Part shown: positions 37,676 to 47,162 of the stretch, piece by piece
Layout of the letters: each line of letters starts with the position of its first letter
How positions within the stretch are numbered: the stretch's first letter is position 1
Assembly: GCA_965222975.1 (NCBI GenBank)
Contig: CBDCVJ010000042.1
Location: 223,141 to 287,140, forward strand
Direction: 5' to 3'
From: UBA6168 sp965222975
GTDB lineage: Bacteria > Bacteroidota > Bacteroidia > Chitinophagales > Saprospiraceae
Length of the DNA: 64,000 nucleotides
Notes under the pieces: model-generated
The model's database searches: none
The model's input: the letters and a program-made list of their open reading frames with translations, nothing else
Told to the model about the DNA's origin: nothing
Made by a program: the position numbers and the translations under genes

Positions 37676-38626
37676 ATGCTTTTCAATATTTTAATAGTAA
37701 TCATTTTAGTTGTCCTTGCTGGAATCTTTGCAGGTCTCACATTGGCATTGTTCAGCCTCAAACTTTCGACGCTGGAGAGAAAAGTAAGGATGGGCGACCC
37801 TCACGCAAAGAGCGTTTATAAGATCAGAAAAAAAGGCAACCTGCTACTTTGCACTTTGCTGCTTGGAAATGTGGCGTCTTATACTGCCATGACCGTATTC
37901 CTCGATAGCCTCACAACAGGCGTTATTGCGGGCCTGATCGCTACGTCCCTTATTTTTGTTTTTGGTGAAATACTGCCGCAAGCTGTTTTTCCCCGCTACG
38001 CTTTATTTATAGGTGCAAAATTGAGTTGGCTGGTGTGGGGAGTTATTATTTTATTTTACCCCGTAAGTGCACCCATTGCATGGCTGTTGGATAAAATACT
38101 CGGCAAGGAGACACCAGTACTGTGGAGCAAGGAAGAATTGGGAGAAATAATTAAATATCACGAAGATGTGGGTGATGGCATCATCGATGAGGACGAGGAA
38201 CGAATTATTTTAGGCGCACTCACTTTTTCAGAAATGAAAGTAGCTGACATCATGATCCCAAAAAAAGACGTTTTTTATTTGGAACCTCAAACTATCATCA
38301 ACAAACAAACCATTAATGAAATCAAAAGCAGGGGGTTTACCAGGATACCAGTTTATGATCCTGAAAACCAAAAAATATCTGGGATAATTTATGCCAAACA
38401 TCTCATCGGATTATTGCCTGACAACCGAGCAGAGCAATTATGTAGTTCCTCCAATATAATTAAGGTAAAACCCACCATGATGCTCGACAACCTTCTTAAT
38501 CTGCTCATTAAACAAAAGAGTCACATGGCCTTGGTGACCAATGAATTGGGGCATTTCATCGGCGTAGTCACATTAGAGGACATTATGGAAGAAATTCTTA
38601 AAACTGAAATAGACGATAAGGCCTGA
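37676..38626 (+). CDS. CNNM/HlyC-CorC family protein (DUF21 plus CBS pair)
   Basis: I choose the ATG at 37676, about 10 bases after AAGGGTGG, over the GTG at 37664. The 316-residue protein has three or four membrane segments of a DUF21/CNNM domain (LVVLAGIFAGLTLALFSL, FGEILPQAVFPRYALFIGA), then a CBS pair (MIPKKDVFYLEP ... GFTRIPVYDPENQKISGII; LVTNELGHFIGVVTLEDIME). The usual CorC/HlyC C-terminal domain is absent. The family is linked to magnesium or cobalt transport. Confidence 0.9.
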   Translation: MLFNILIVIILVVLAGIFAGLTLALFSLKLSTLERKVRMGDPHAKSVYKIRKKGNLLLCTLLLGNVASYTAMTVFLDSLTTGVIAGLIATSLIFVFGEILPQAVFPRYALFIGAKLSWLVWGVIILFYPVSAPIAWLLDKILGKETPVLWSKEELGEIIKYHEDVGDGIIDEDEERIILGALTFSEMKVADIMIPKKDVFYLEPQTIINKQTINEIKSRGFTRIPVYDPENQKISGIIYAKHLIGLLPDNRAEQLCSSSNIIKVKPTMMLDNLLNLLIKQKSHMALVTNELGHFIGVVTLEDIMEEILKTEIDDKA

Positions 38627-38635
38627 GTTGCCTAT

Positions 38636-41323
38636 TTATTCTGCCTCAACGAGTGATGGCCTTAACAACAACTCTAAATACTCAACACCCATTCCCTCTT
38701 CTTTCGTTAAAAATCCACGTTTCAATAACATTTGACTCATCACATCATTTTCGCTCAACACTTCTGCATAGACTTTTCCGATCCCTCTTTCTTTAGCAAT
38801 TTCAAGAATAAAGTCAGTCATGGCGCTGCCCAATCCTTGCCCTTGCCAAGGGTCGGCAACGACAATAGCATATTCAGCGGATTCATTCCACGCATCGCTG
38901 ACAAAGCGAACTACCCCTACCATTTTTTTTATGCCATCTTCTTCAATCTCAGCGATAATAGCCATTTCCCGGTCGTAGTCGATTTGGGTGAAACGGATCA
39001 ACATCTTATGATCTACCCGAGGGATATATCCGAAAAACCGGAAATAAATAGATTGCTTGGACAGTTGCTTGAACATGGCAGCCTCCAATGGTTCATCCTC
39101 TGGACGGATAGGGCGAAGCATGGCTTTTTGGCCGTTTTTCATGGTAAACTCCCGCTGGTATTGCGTTGGGTAAGGCGATATGACGAGGTGATCGTAGGGC
39201 ATTTTTTGCTTGGCAGGGAGGTTTTCATCCAGCACTATGTGAGCATCGAGAGCAAAACCGCCATCTTCATCAATAGCATAAGGGTTGATGTCGATTTCCT
39301 TTATTTCAGGAAAATCCATGACCAGATAAGCAAATTTCACCAAAAGGAATTGCAAAGCTTCCATATCCACTCCAGGCATTCCACGGTATCCTTTCAATAA
39401 TTGATGGACTTTTGTTTTTTCAATAATATGCTTCGCCAAGACCATGTTCAGCGGTGGCAGGCCCATGTTGGTATCTTTGAACAATTCTACCAAAATACCG
39501 CCACTGCCAAAGACGATGACCGGGCCGAAGATCGGATCCTTTTTCGCCCCAATGAGCAGCTCGTATTTTTTACTGATCATTTTTTCTACCCTTACACCCA
39601 AAATTTTAGCGCCTGGAAAATGGAATTGAGCTTTGCCCCACATGTTGCGGAAGGTAGTCCTGACTTCTGTAGCCGAATTAATATTCAATGCTACTCCTCC
39701 AATTTCAGTTTTATGGCCAATGGCCGGAGCAGAGATTTTCATGACCACGGGATAGCCAATTTCATTGGCATAAGCGGCTGCTTCTTCCGATGTTTTGACC
39801 AATTTGCCCGGTGGGGTCGGAATGTCGTAACACTCCATTAGCTGCTTTGCTTCTGTCTCTGTCAATTGATATCTCCCGATACCAATTGCATTGTGGATCA
39901 ACCGACTTGCCTTTTCTGTTTCGAAACTGAGTTCTTCGGGGATATTTGGAGGGGTCTCATACAACAGTTTTAGGTTGTCGGAATATTGGTGCATTTTTAA
40001 GAACACGTCCACTACGCTTTCAGGGTAACGGTAATTGGGAATCCTGCCCTGCTCCAATACCTCCCGGCCTTCTTGCACATCTCCCTCCCCCATCCAGCAG
40101 GCCAGTACTGGTTTTTGGAATTTCTCAGCAACCAGTGCCTTTGCTACGTCAGTAGGATCGGTGACACCCTGGGTAACCAAAATGGCCAGAATGGCATCTA
40201 CGTTCTCGTCTTGCGAGCATACATTGACTGCTTCCCGGTATTTATTGGCATCTGCATCCCCCAGCACATCTATCGGATTGCCTCGGCTCCAATGGGTCGG
40301 CAATAGCTCATTCAATTTGTCCATAGTCTCTGTGGAGAGCTTGGCCAATTTACCACCATTGCCAGTCAAATAGTCAGTGGCCAAAACGCCCGGCCCACCT
40401 GCATTGGTGACGATGGCTAAACGGTTGCCCAAAGGGCGTGGCTGCATAGCCAGTGCCTGGGCACAATTGAACAATTGCTGAATGGTATCTACCTGTAGTA
40501 TGCCTGCCCTGCGGAAAGCTGCTCTAAAGACTTCATCGTTTCCTGCCAAGGAACCCGTATGGGAAAGCGATGCTTTTGCCCCTTCCTCACTTTTTCCAGC
40601 TTTCAATACGATAATGGGTTTGTAACGCGCAAATGCTCGGGCGGCGCTCATAAAACGGCGGGGATTCTTCAGGCTTTCCACGTAGATGAGAATACTCGTC
40701 GTTTTTTGATCCGTACCAAAATAATCGATCAAGTCATGGAAGCCAACATCCAGCATGGAACCAATGGAAACGAAATGACTAAAACCAACACTCTGATCAA
40801 CTGACCAATCAAGGATGGCAGTACAGAGTGCCCCTGATTGAGAAATGAAAGCAATGTTTCCCGGCAAAGCATTGGTGGCTGCAAAGCTGGCATTGAGTCC
40901 AATTGATGGATTGATAAAACCTACACAATTGGGGCCGACTATCCGTAAGTTGTATTTTCGGGAAATCTGTGAAATTTCATCGTACATGGATTGCCCTTTC
41001 TCACCAGCCTCTTTAAATCCTGCAGAAATAATAACGACACCCCCTACCCCAGCCTGACCACATTCTTCCATAACCTTCGGCACTATTCGGGCCGGAGTAG
41101 CAATGACTGCTAAGTCAATGGTATCAGGAATTTTTAAAACAGAGCGATAGCTCTTAAGACCTTGAATGGTGCGGTGCTTTGGATTTACGGGATAAGTTTT
41201 CCCGGTGTAGGTTCCGCCCAAAATATTTTTAATCAATGCATTGCCAACCGTACCTTCCCTATCCGATGCACCAATAGCGGCAATGGTTTTGGGCTGGAAG
41301 ATTTTCTCAAGACGATGTGCCAT
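38636..41323 (-). CDS. ADP-forming acyl-CoA synthetase fused to GNAT acetyltransferase
   Basis: The 895-residue fusion has a CoA-binding domain (IAAIGASDREGTVGNAL), a succinyl-CoA-ligase-like domain with the phospho-His loop SLSHTGSLAGND near residue 255, an ATP-grasp domain (residues about 480-710, KTEIGGVALN, GKLVKTSEEAAAYANEIG) and a C-terminal GNAT domain (VVADPWQGQGLGSAM). This is the order of the Pat-type protein acetyltransferases that acetylate acyl-CoA synthetases and others. It may make acetate or acylate and ATP, or regulate enzymes by lysine acetylation. It lies near a deacetylase-like gene, which could reverse the mark. Confidence 0.93.
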   Translation of the reverse strand: MAHRLEKIFQPKTIAAIGASDREGTVGNALIKNILGGTYTGKTYPVNPKHRTIQGLKSYRSVLKIPDTIDLAVIATPARIVPKVMEECGQAGVGGVVIISAGFKEAGEKGQSMYDEISQISRKYNLRIVGPNCVGFINPSIGLNASFAATNALPGNIAFISQSGALCTAILDWSVDQSVGFSHFVSIGSMLDVGFHDLIDYFGTDQKTTSILIYVESLKNPRRFMSAARAFARYKPIIVLKAGKSEEGAKASLSHTGSLAGNDEVFRAAFRRAGILQVDTIQQLFNCAQALAMQPRPLGNRLAIVTNAGGPGVLATDYLTGNGGKLAKLSTETMDKLNELLPTHWSRGNPIDVLGDADANKYREAVNVCSQDENVDAILAILVTQGVTDPTDVAKALVAEKFQKPVLACWMGEGDVQEGREVLEQGRIPNYRYPESVVDVFLKMHQYSDNLKLLYETPPNIPEELSFETEKASRLIHNAIGIGRYQLTETEAKQLMECYDIPTPPGKLVKTSEEAAAYANEIGYPVVMKISAPAIGHKTEIGGVALNINSATEVRTTFRNMWGKAQFHFPGAKILGVRVEKMISKKYELLIGAKKDPIFGPVIVFGSGGILVELFKDTNMGLPPLNMVLAKHIIEKTKVHQLLKGYRGMPGVDMEALQFLLVKFAYLVMDFPEIKEIDINPYAIDEDGGFALDAHIVLDENLPAKQKMPYDHLVISPYPTQYQREFTMKNGQKAMLRPIRPEDEPLEAAMFKQLSKQSIYFRFFGYIPRVDHKMLIRFTQIDYDREMAIIAEIEEDGIKKMVGVVRFVSDAWNESAEYAIVVADPWQGQGLGSAMTDFILEIAKERGIGKVYAEVLSENDVMSQMLLKRGFLTKEEGMGVEYLELLLRPSLVEAE

Positions 41324-41385
41324 GGTTTGTTTTTTTGCTGTTTGCTATTGGCAATTAGCTGTTGGCAAATGAATCAAAAAAGGTC

Positions 41386-41511
41386 ACTCATCCCCATTAT
41401 AGGGTGAAACGGTCTTTAAATAAGATTTAGCAAATCAGATGGTTCTATCTTTGATTTGCTAAATTTCGAAAATTTAGTAAATCTCTTTTCACTCTTTAGT
41501 GGGGATGAGCG
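41386..41511. repeat. Nested palindromic element (family I-like)
   Basis: The outer arms around CTCATCCCCATTA / TAGTGGGGATGAG (41386-41400 and 41497-41511) enclose a second palindrome at about 41452-41482 (GATTTGCTAAATTTCGAAAA). The AAATTTAGTAAATC text is like that inside the elements at 13110 and 54775. Confidence 0.7.
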
Positions 41512-41598
41512 AAAAAGGTTTAACAATAAATTACTTTTTTAACAAAAGACCGAATCACGCAAAATGCTAATAGCCAATTGCCTACAACCGAATTAATT

Positions 41599-42556
41599 CT
41601 AAAATTTCCAATATGGTTTTAGGTTGTTTATAACAGTATGTAGTCTCATTTCATATTCTTCCCATATTTTTCTTTCGGATGTTGTTTCCTCTTGTGTATA
41701 AAGTATTTCCTCTCCATTTATTCCCGCTGTAAAGTTGTGGGCACAAATAGGCAATTCTTCCACGTTGTACCCTCCTTCCAGTGTGGCAAAAAGATGGTCA
41801 AAACGCTCCCCTAATTGTTTTCCTATTTTATAATAACTGCCAGCCGTCACTCGAAGATCAAGGAGCAAATCATAAAGATGTGCATCAAAACCAGCGGAAA
41901 TTGCCACTACATCTGGCTGGAATTGAGCTGGCTATGGGCAGAAATGAATCGACCGCATCCATAAAAATATCATCTCCACTGCCTGGTGGAAGTGGAACAT
42001 TTATGGTAAAGCCTTTCCCCTTTCCATTACCTATCTCATTTACATATCCATGACCTGGAAAAGCCGGGTATTGGTGGATAGACCAATACAACACCTGATC
42101 GGTATCATAAAAGATATGGGAAGTACCGTCGCCCAAGTGCCCATCAAAATCGAATAACAATACCCTCTTGCCTTCTTGCACCAATCTTTGTGCAGCGATG
42201 GCAATATTATTAAACAGGCAAAAGCCGCTTGAACGCTCTGGATAGGCGTGATGTCCAGGTGGCCGAACCAAAGCAAAATCACCTGATTCACTGGCCTTTA
42301 CGGTCATTCCCACCGCGGCAACCGCTGCTTCATAACTGCCAGCCGAAATAACGGTATCGCGATCGAGGTGACTAAAATAGAGATGAGCATTTTTCACCCT
42401 CTCGATATGGGATTTGGTGTGTACCAATTCGAGAAAAGGCGCTCCATCCACTACCCTAGTTTCTTTCAAACCAGTAAAAACTTCCAGACGCTTGCGGTTT
42501 TCCGGGTGCATGCCCGTGTCGTGTTCGAGAAATATTTTATTGCAAAGGAGTTGCAT
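41599..42556 (-). CDS. Histone deacetylase superfamily hydrolase, one apparent frameshift
   Basis: The frame from ATG at 42556 carries HDTGMHPENRKRLEVF, the active-site RPPGHHAYPERSSGFCLFNN (His-His pair) and DFDGHLGDGTSHIFYDTDQV (zinc Asp and His). The reading shifts near 41905-41935 into VAISAGFDAHLYDLLLDLR and continues to TLEGGYNVEEL and the end at 41599. The second zinc-binding Asp (SAGFDAH) and the GGY motif lie after the shift. Removing one base in AGCTCAATTC restores one protein of about 318 residues, a normal length. It probably deacetylates acetyl-lysine or acetyl-polyamine. A TGAT-TTTT-GTCA site lies 140 bases upstream. Confidence 0.88.
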
Positions 42557-43043
42557 TTGTTCAAAGTGATTGCGAAAGATTTAATTTGAAAAATCAATTT
42601 GCTCTTTATTCCTGAAAGATCATAATTGTATGAACCATTATGACTCTCTTTTTTCATTCAAAACCAAAGGAAGAATGATTTAAAACTGTGTAAAGTGATT
42701 TTTGTCAAAAAAGTTATTGAGATGTGTCAGTAGAGGTTTTTTGGTTAAATGAAAAAGAGAGAAGTGAAAAAATAAAAAAATTGGACCTTTGACAACCCGC
42801 CTGCCATCGGACAGGTTTTCGTGGAGCGATAAAAAACAAAAAAAGAGGGAAGTGAAAAAATAATCCCAAAGTGAATTCAGGAATATTTTTTTTCACTTCC
42901 CTCTCTACTTGCTTTTTTTATACGATGATTGTATATTTTATCTCAAAATAATTCCAAGATTATTTCATAAAACCACTGTGAACAAGAAAGTCCTTGAGGT
43001 TTCGCATTTAAAAATACGACACCCGATATTTGACCCTCCGTTT
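42557..43043. other. Intergenic stretch with FNR-type site and hairpin-repeat element
   Basis: It holds the palindrome TGAT-TTTT-GTCA at 42696-42707 and the hairpin element at 42735-42906, related to the one at 62277-62475. No gene is seen. Confidence 0.6.
42735..42906. repeat. Hairpin element related to those at 62.3 and 63.8 kb (decayed copy)
   Basis: It contains a half-stem (AGAGAGAAGTGAAAAAATAA), then TTTGACAA, a REP-like CCTGCCATCGGACAGG, TTTCGTGGAGCGA, then an imperfect hairpin AGAGGGAAGTG ... CACTTCCCTCT (42844-42904). The 13-base TTTCGTGGAGCGA and TTTGACAA occur in inverted orientation in the element at 62277-62475. Confidence 0.75.
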
Positions 43044-43523
43044 TTAATTAATATCATCTAACAATTCCAACTCATCCGCCAAGATAGTTGCCCTGTACTG
43101 TTTCAGCGTAATAGGTATGTCTTTATATGGATAAGGCGCAACATCAATCAATTTAATGGTACGGCCAAATACATTGACGGCTTGTCCGTATGCTTCTATA
43201 GAGTTGGGTGTTTCCAAAAATGCCTCTTGTGATTCCTTTCTGTTTTTGAAAACCAATTTTATTACCGCTCTACCTTCCCATATACAAGCGACCCCGGTTG
43301 GGCAACGGTTGTCTTCTGGGACATCTGCAAATGTGACAGTGAAGCCATCAGGTGTTATCATAACCGTTTCATTGAAAGTAAGGATTATAGCCTCCCCTAT
43401 CATAGTTGTTTCGTCAGTAAGAGTAACTAAGGCATTTTCATCCATTGGCACAATAGACTCATCTTCCAAGCATCCGCTGAAAAACAGGAATGCAGCAGCG
43501 ATTAAAAAAATCCAGTTTTTCAT
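43044..43523 (-). CDS. Lipoprotein of unknown function
   Basis: I start at the ATG at 43523 (MKNWIFLIAAAFLFFSGC), giving 159 residues with the lipobox FSGC at Cys18. The mature part has GEAIILTFNETV, NRCPTGVACIWEGRAVIKL and a C-terminal AYPYKDIPITLKQYRATI-like end; the pattern RCPxGVxCIWEG is seen in a family of small Bacteroidota lipoproteins of unknown role. A TGAT-ATTG-GTCA palindrome lies about 95 bases upstream. Confidence 0.7.
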   Translation of the reverse strand: MKNWIFLIAAAFLFFSGCLEDESIVPMDENALVTLTDETTMIGEAIILTFNETVMITPDGFTVTFADVPEDNRCPTGVACIWEGRAVIKLVFKNRKESQEAFLETPNSIEAYGQAVNVFGRTIKLIDVAPYPYKDIPITLKQYRATILADELELLDDIN

Positions 43524-43616
43524 GACTTTATTTTTTTTTTGATTATTAGAATTATTCAAGCAACATGATATAATTAAAGTTTAAAAAAAACGATGATTTA
43601 TATGCATCGGAAAATA

Positions 43617-43628
43617 TGATATTGGTCA
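43617..43628. promoter_or_regulatory. CRP/FNR-type palindrome TGATATTGGTCA
   Basis: This TGAY-N4-RTCA site lies between the divergent lipoprotein gene and the LolA-like gene, 140 bases before the latter. It belongs to the same set as the sites at 17411, 27158, 28981, 36017, 37488 and 42696. Confidence 0.4.
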
Positions 43629-43768
43629 TGTTTTTTAATTGACTGAGTGAAACGATTAAAGCCATGAATAAAAGTCCAAACTGACAAATCCCCATATGTA
43701 TTATTGAGCAAAATCATTTATTATTTGGATAGTTTAATTAGAAATTGCAACAATAAAAAATCCCGACC

Positions 43769-44518
43769 ATGAAAGTATTTTGGTTATTCCTGATTTTCGC
43801 AGGACTTGTTATTACTGAACCCACCTGTCAGCAAACCGCAAAAGATATTGTCAAAAAAGCCGATGAGAAAGCACGAGGGGAAACCTCCATCGCTGAAATG
43901 ACCATCACTACCACTCGCCCAAAATGGACGAGGAGCATGGAATTAAAAGCGTGGTCAAAAGGAACTGATTTAGCCCTAATTTTAGTGAAAGCGCCTGCCA
44001 AGGATAAAGGCATCAGTTTTTTAAAAAGAAAAAAAGAAGTCTGGAATTGGTTGCCGTCACTGGATCGGAACATCAAGCTTCCGCCTTCCATGATGAGCCA
44101 ATCCTGGATGGGCACGGATTTCACCAATGATGACCTCGTGAAAGAATCTTCGGTTGTCAACGACTACACGCACACTTTAGTGGGAGAGGAAATGATCGGC
44201 GACCGTAAATGTTTTAAAATAGAAATGATCCCCAAAGAAGACGCAGCGGTCGTGTGGGGAAAATTAATTACCTGGATCGACCAAAAAGATTTTATGCAAT
44301 TGCGGGTAGAATTTTATGATGAATTCGATGAATTGGTAAATGTTATGACCGGATCGGAAATAAAAATGATCGGAGGCCGCTTATTGCCCACTAAAATGGA
44401 AATGGTGCCAGCGGATAAAGAAGGCCATAAGACAGTCATCATTTATGAAGACATTATTTTCGATACACCCATAAAAGATAACTTTTTCAGTCTAGCAAAT
44501 ATGGCTCGTGTCATGTAA
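43769..44518 (+). CDS. Outer-membrane lipoprotein-sorting (LolA-like) protein
   Basis: The 249-residue exported protein (signal to about residue 20) belongs to the LolA-like outer membrane lipoprotein-sorting group, with WSKGTDLALILVKAPAKDKG, FLKRKKEVWNWLPSLDRNIK and MMSQSWMGTDFTNDDLVKES. It is a beta-barrel-like carrier for lipids or lipoproteins. It heads a four-gene plus-strand set with two FtsX-type permeases and an ATPase, so it is probably the periplasmic partner of that transporter. Confidence 0.9.
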   Translation: MKVFWLFLIFAGLVITEPTCQQTAKDIVKKADEKARGETSIAEMTITTTRPKWTRSMELKAWSKGTDLALILVKAPAKDKGISFLKRKKEVWNWLPSLDRNIKLPPSMMSQSWMGTDFTNDDLVKESSVVNDYTHTLVGEEMIGDRKCFKIEMIPKEDAAVVWGKLITWIDQKDFMQLRVEFYDEFDELVNVMTGSEIKMIGGRLLPTKMEMVPADKEGHKTVIIYEDIIFDTPIKDNFFSLANMARVM

Positions 44519-44520
44519 GA

Positions 44521-44563
44521 AATTGGGAAATTAATGCAAATGCAATTTCCTAATTTCCCAATT
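44521..44563. repeat. Short palindromic repeat between LolA-like gene and permease
   Basis: AATTGGGAAATTA pairs with TAATTTCCCAATT, followed by repeats of CCCTAATTC. It is related to the repeats at 34540 and 45809. Confidence 0.55.
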
Positions 44564-44587
44564 CCCTAATTCCCTAATTCCCCAATT

Positions 44588-45802
44588 ATGCTATTCACCC
44601 TCGCTTGGCGAAATATATGGCGCAACCGAAATCGTTCGATCATAACGATTGCTTCTATTGCCAGCGCAGTGTTACTATCTGTTGTTACCGTTTCCTTGCA
44701 AAAAGGTGTATTTGACAACCTTATCCGCAATGTTGTCAGTTTATATACCGGTCATATTCAAATCCATGAAAAAGGATATTGGAAAGAACAAATACTCGAT
44801 AATTCACTGGAATTAAATGATGCTATAATAAATTATTTAAAACAGGTAAATGGCATTCAAGCAGCTGCTCCAAGAATAGAAGCATTTTCATTGGTTTCAG
44901 GAATTGATAAAACAAGAGGGGCATTGGTAATTGGGGTTTCGCCGGAAAATGAAAATGAATTGACCCGCCTAAAGGGGAAACTCGTAAAAGGGAAATATTT
45001 GAATAATAATGACGAGGATATTTTAATCGCAGAGGGCTTGGCCGAAAAACTTTTATTGGATGTAGGTGATACCATTGTGTTATTGGCGCAAGGATATTAT
45101 GGAAGTACAGCAGCAGGCAAATATCCTATCGGAGGGCTTTTACATTTTGCCTCTCCCGATTTAAATAAACAAGTGGTTTATTTAAATCTCCCCACTGCTC
45201 AACATTGGCTCGACGCTCCGCAAAAAGCAACCACTATTGCTATTACCATTAAAGACGACGATGACTTAAATAAAATAGCGGATTTATTAAAAAAAGAATT
45301 ACCCAATAATTATGAAATAATAACCTGGGAAGAAATGATGCCCGAAATAGTGCAGCATATTAAATCGGACACGGCGGGTAACTATATTTTTCTGGGGGTA
45401 TTATACCTGCTTATTTCTTTTGGTATTTTCTCTACCCTATTGATGATGCTGGCCGAGCGACAACGGGAATTTGGAATGCTGGTGGCGCTGGGCATGCAAA
45501 AAGCAAAAATTGCCACCATGCTCTTGAGCGAGTCTATTATGCTGACCTTTTTTGGTTGTGCGGCTGGTATCGCCTTGAGTTTGCCCATTACCTGGTGGCT
45601 CACGGAGCATCCAATTAGGTTCAGTGGAGAATTGGGGGAGATGTATGAGCAGTTTGGATTTGAAGCAGTTCTGCCAGCTACCATGCACGCCCCCATATTT
45701 ATCAATCAATCAATAGTCGTTTTGTCCATTGGGTTGATTTTAGCGTTTTATCCAGTTTATCGAACTTTAAAATTAGACCCTGTGGAAGCGATGCGGCGAT
45801 AA
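44588..45802 (+). CDS. FtsX-type ABC transporter permease (LolC/LolE-like), first of two
   Basis: The 404-residue protein has the LolC/E layout: an N-terminal membrane helix (SIITIASIASAVLLSVVTVS), a periplasmic domain of about 220 residues, and three C-terminal helices with LAERQREFGMLVALGMQKAK between the first and second. It should pair with the permease at 45879 and the ATPase at 47277 to move lipids or lipoproteins out of the inner membrane with the LolA-like protein. Confidence 0.92.
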   Translation: MLFTLAWRNIWRNRNRSIITIASIASAVLLSVVTVSLQKGVFDNLIRNVVSLYTGHIQIHEKGYWKEQILDNSLELNDAIINYLKQVNGIQAAAPRIEAFSLVSGIDKTRGALVIGVSPENENELTRLKGKLVKGKYLNNNDEDILIAEGLAEKLLLDVGDTIVLLAQGYYGSTAAGKYPIGGLLHFASPDLNKQVVYLNLPTAQHWLDAPQKATTIAITIKDDDDLNKIADLLKKELPNNYEIITWEEMMPEIVQHIKSDTAGNYIFLGVLYLLISFGIFSTLLMMLAERQREFGMLVALGMQKAKIATMLLSESIMLTFFGCAAGIALSLPITWWLTEHPIRFSGELGEMYEQFGFEAVLPATMHAPIFINQSIVVLSIGLILAFYPVYRTLKLDPVEAMRR

Positions 45803-45808
45803 AAGGAT

Positions 45809-45860
45809 ATTAGGTATTGGGTATTAGTTGTTTATCATGCCTTAATACCCAATACCTAAT
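45809..45860. repeat. Perfect 18-bp palindromic repeat between the two permease genes
   Basis: ATTAGGTATTGGGTATTA at 45809-45826 is the exact reverse complement of TAATACCCAATACCTAAT at 45843-45860. It is of the same family as the repeat at 34540-34594. Confidence 0.75.
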
Positions 45861-45878
45861 TCCCAATACTATTTAATT

Positions 45879-47090
45879 ATGTTATTCCTCATTGCATGGC
45901 GAAATCTTTGGCGGCGCAAGGTGCGCAGTTTTATTATTTTGCTTTCCGTGGCGATAGGCATGTGGGCGGGGGCATTTATTGTTTCCATTTATTACGGAAT
46001 GGGCAATAGCCGATTGCGCATTGCTATTGATAATGAGGTATCGCATATTCAAGTGCACCATCCGGAGTTTAGTGATGAGCAGGAAGCATTGTTTAGTTTT
46101 TCGGAAGATAGTTTAAATAATATTTTATCGGCGCAAGCATTAATTAAATCTTATTCTTTGCGGAGTATCGCATCGGGCATGTTGGCCAATGCATCGGGCA
46201 GCCGGGGCGTACAGGTGAATGGCATTTATGCGGATAAAGAAAATGCAACGAGGGGCCTGCAGCAATTTGTAAAGGAGGGCGATTGGTTTGAAGAAAATAA
46301 AAAAAACAGAATACTCGTCAGTACCAAATTGGCAGGGCAATTAAATTTAAAAATAAAAAGCAAAATTGTGCTCACCCTGCTGGATACCGCAGATAATATT
46401 ACCGCAGGTGCTTTTCGAATTTGCGGTATCTATGAAACCCAAAACTCCTCGCAAGACGAACGAAATGTATTCGTTTTAAAAAAAGATTTAGACAGATTAA
46501 TTGGCACACCCGGACGAGTACATGAAGCTGCTATTTTATTAAATAATGACGAAGACCTTGACCCCACAAAAAATTATTTGAAAAATATTTTACCGAAATT
46601 AAAAATCGAATCATGGAAAGAAATTTCTCCCGAAACAGCCCTTGTCATTGATTCACTTGACACCTATAATATAATTTTTATTTCCATTATTTTATTGGCA
46701 CTGTCATTTGGCATCGTCAACACCATGCTGATGGCCGTGTTAGAGCGCATCCGTGAAATAGGTGTGTTAATGGCACTTGGCATGAGTAAAATAAGGTTGT
46801 TTGGGATGATTGTTCTGGAAACTATTTTATTGACAATAATTGGAGCACCACTTGGAATATTGGCCGCTTATTTAACGGTGACCTGGCTGGGTCAATCGGG
46901 AATTGACTTGACCAATATCATGGGTGAAACATTGAAGGATTTTGGTTATGCTGCTGTTATTTATCCCCAACTTCCCTGGCATATTGTGATGGACATAATG
47001 CAGTTGGTAATTATTGCGGCGGTTATTGCGGCTCTATTTCCAGCGTGGAAGGCGATTCGATTGCATCCTGTGGAGGCGATACAAAGTTGA
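45879..47090 (+). CDS. FtsX-type ABC transporter permease (LolC/LolE-like), second of two
   Basis: The 403-residue protein has the same plan as the permease before it (FIILLSVAIGMWAGAFIVSI, periplasmic domain, LERIREIGVLMALGMSKIRL, two more helices). It is not a close copy, so the pair probably forms a heterodimer. The gene is co-directional with 44588-45802. Confidence 0.92.
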   Translation: MLFLIAWRNLWRRKVRSFIILLSVAIGMWAGAFIVSIYYGMGNSRLRIAIDNEVSHIQVHHPEFSDEQEALFSFSEDSLNNILSAQALIKSYSLRSIASGMLANASGSRGVQVNGIYADKENATRGLQQFVKEGDWFEENKKNRILVSTKLAGQLNLKIKSKIVLTLLDTADNITAGAFRICGIYETQNSSQDERNVFVLKKDLDRLIGTPGRVHEAAILLNNDEDLDPTKNYLKNILPKLKIESWKEISPETALVIDSLDTYNIIFISIILLALSFGIVNTMLMAVLERIREIGVLMALGMSKIRLFGMIVLETILLTIIGAPLGILAAYLTVTWLGQSGIDLTNIMGETLKDFGYAAVIYPQLPWHIVMDIMQLVIIAAVIAALFPAWKAIRLHPVEAIQS

Positions 47091-47162
47091 AATTTTCAAT
47101 AATAACCCTTTAATAAATCCCATGAAGGAAATAGGCTTTAAATGAGATTATTTTTCAGGAAA

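Noticed and set aside
38732..39841. Two plus-strand open frames of 222 and 146 codons
   Set aside because: They are antisense to the acyl-CoA synthetase/GNAT gene and show no domain.
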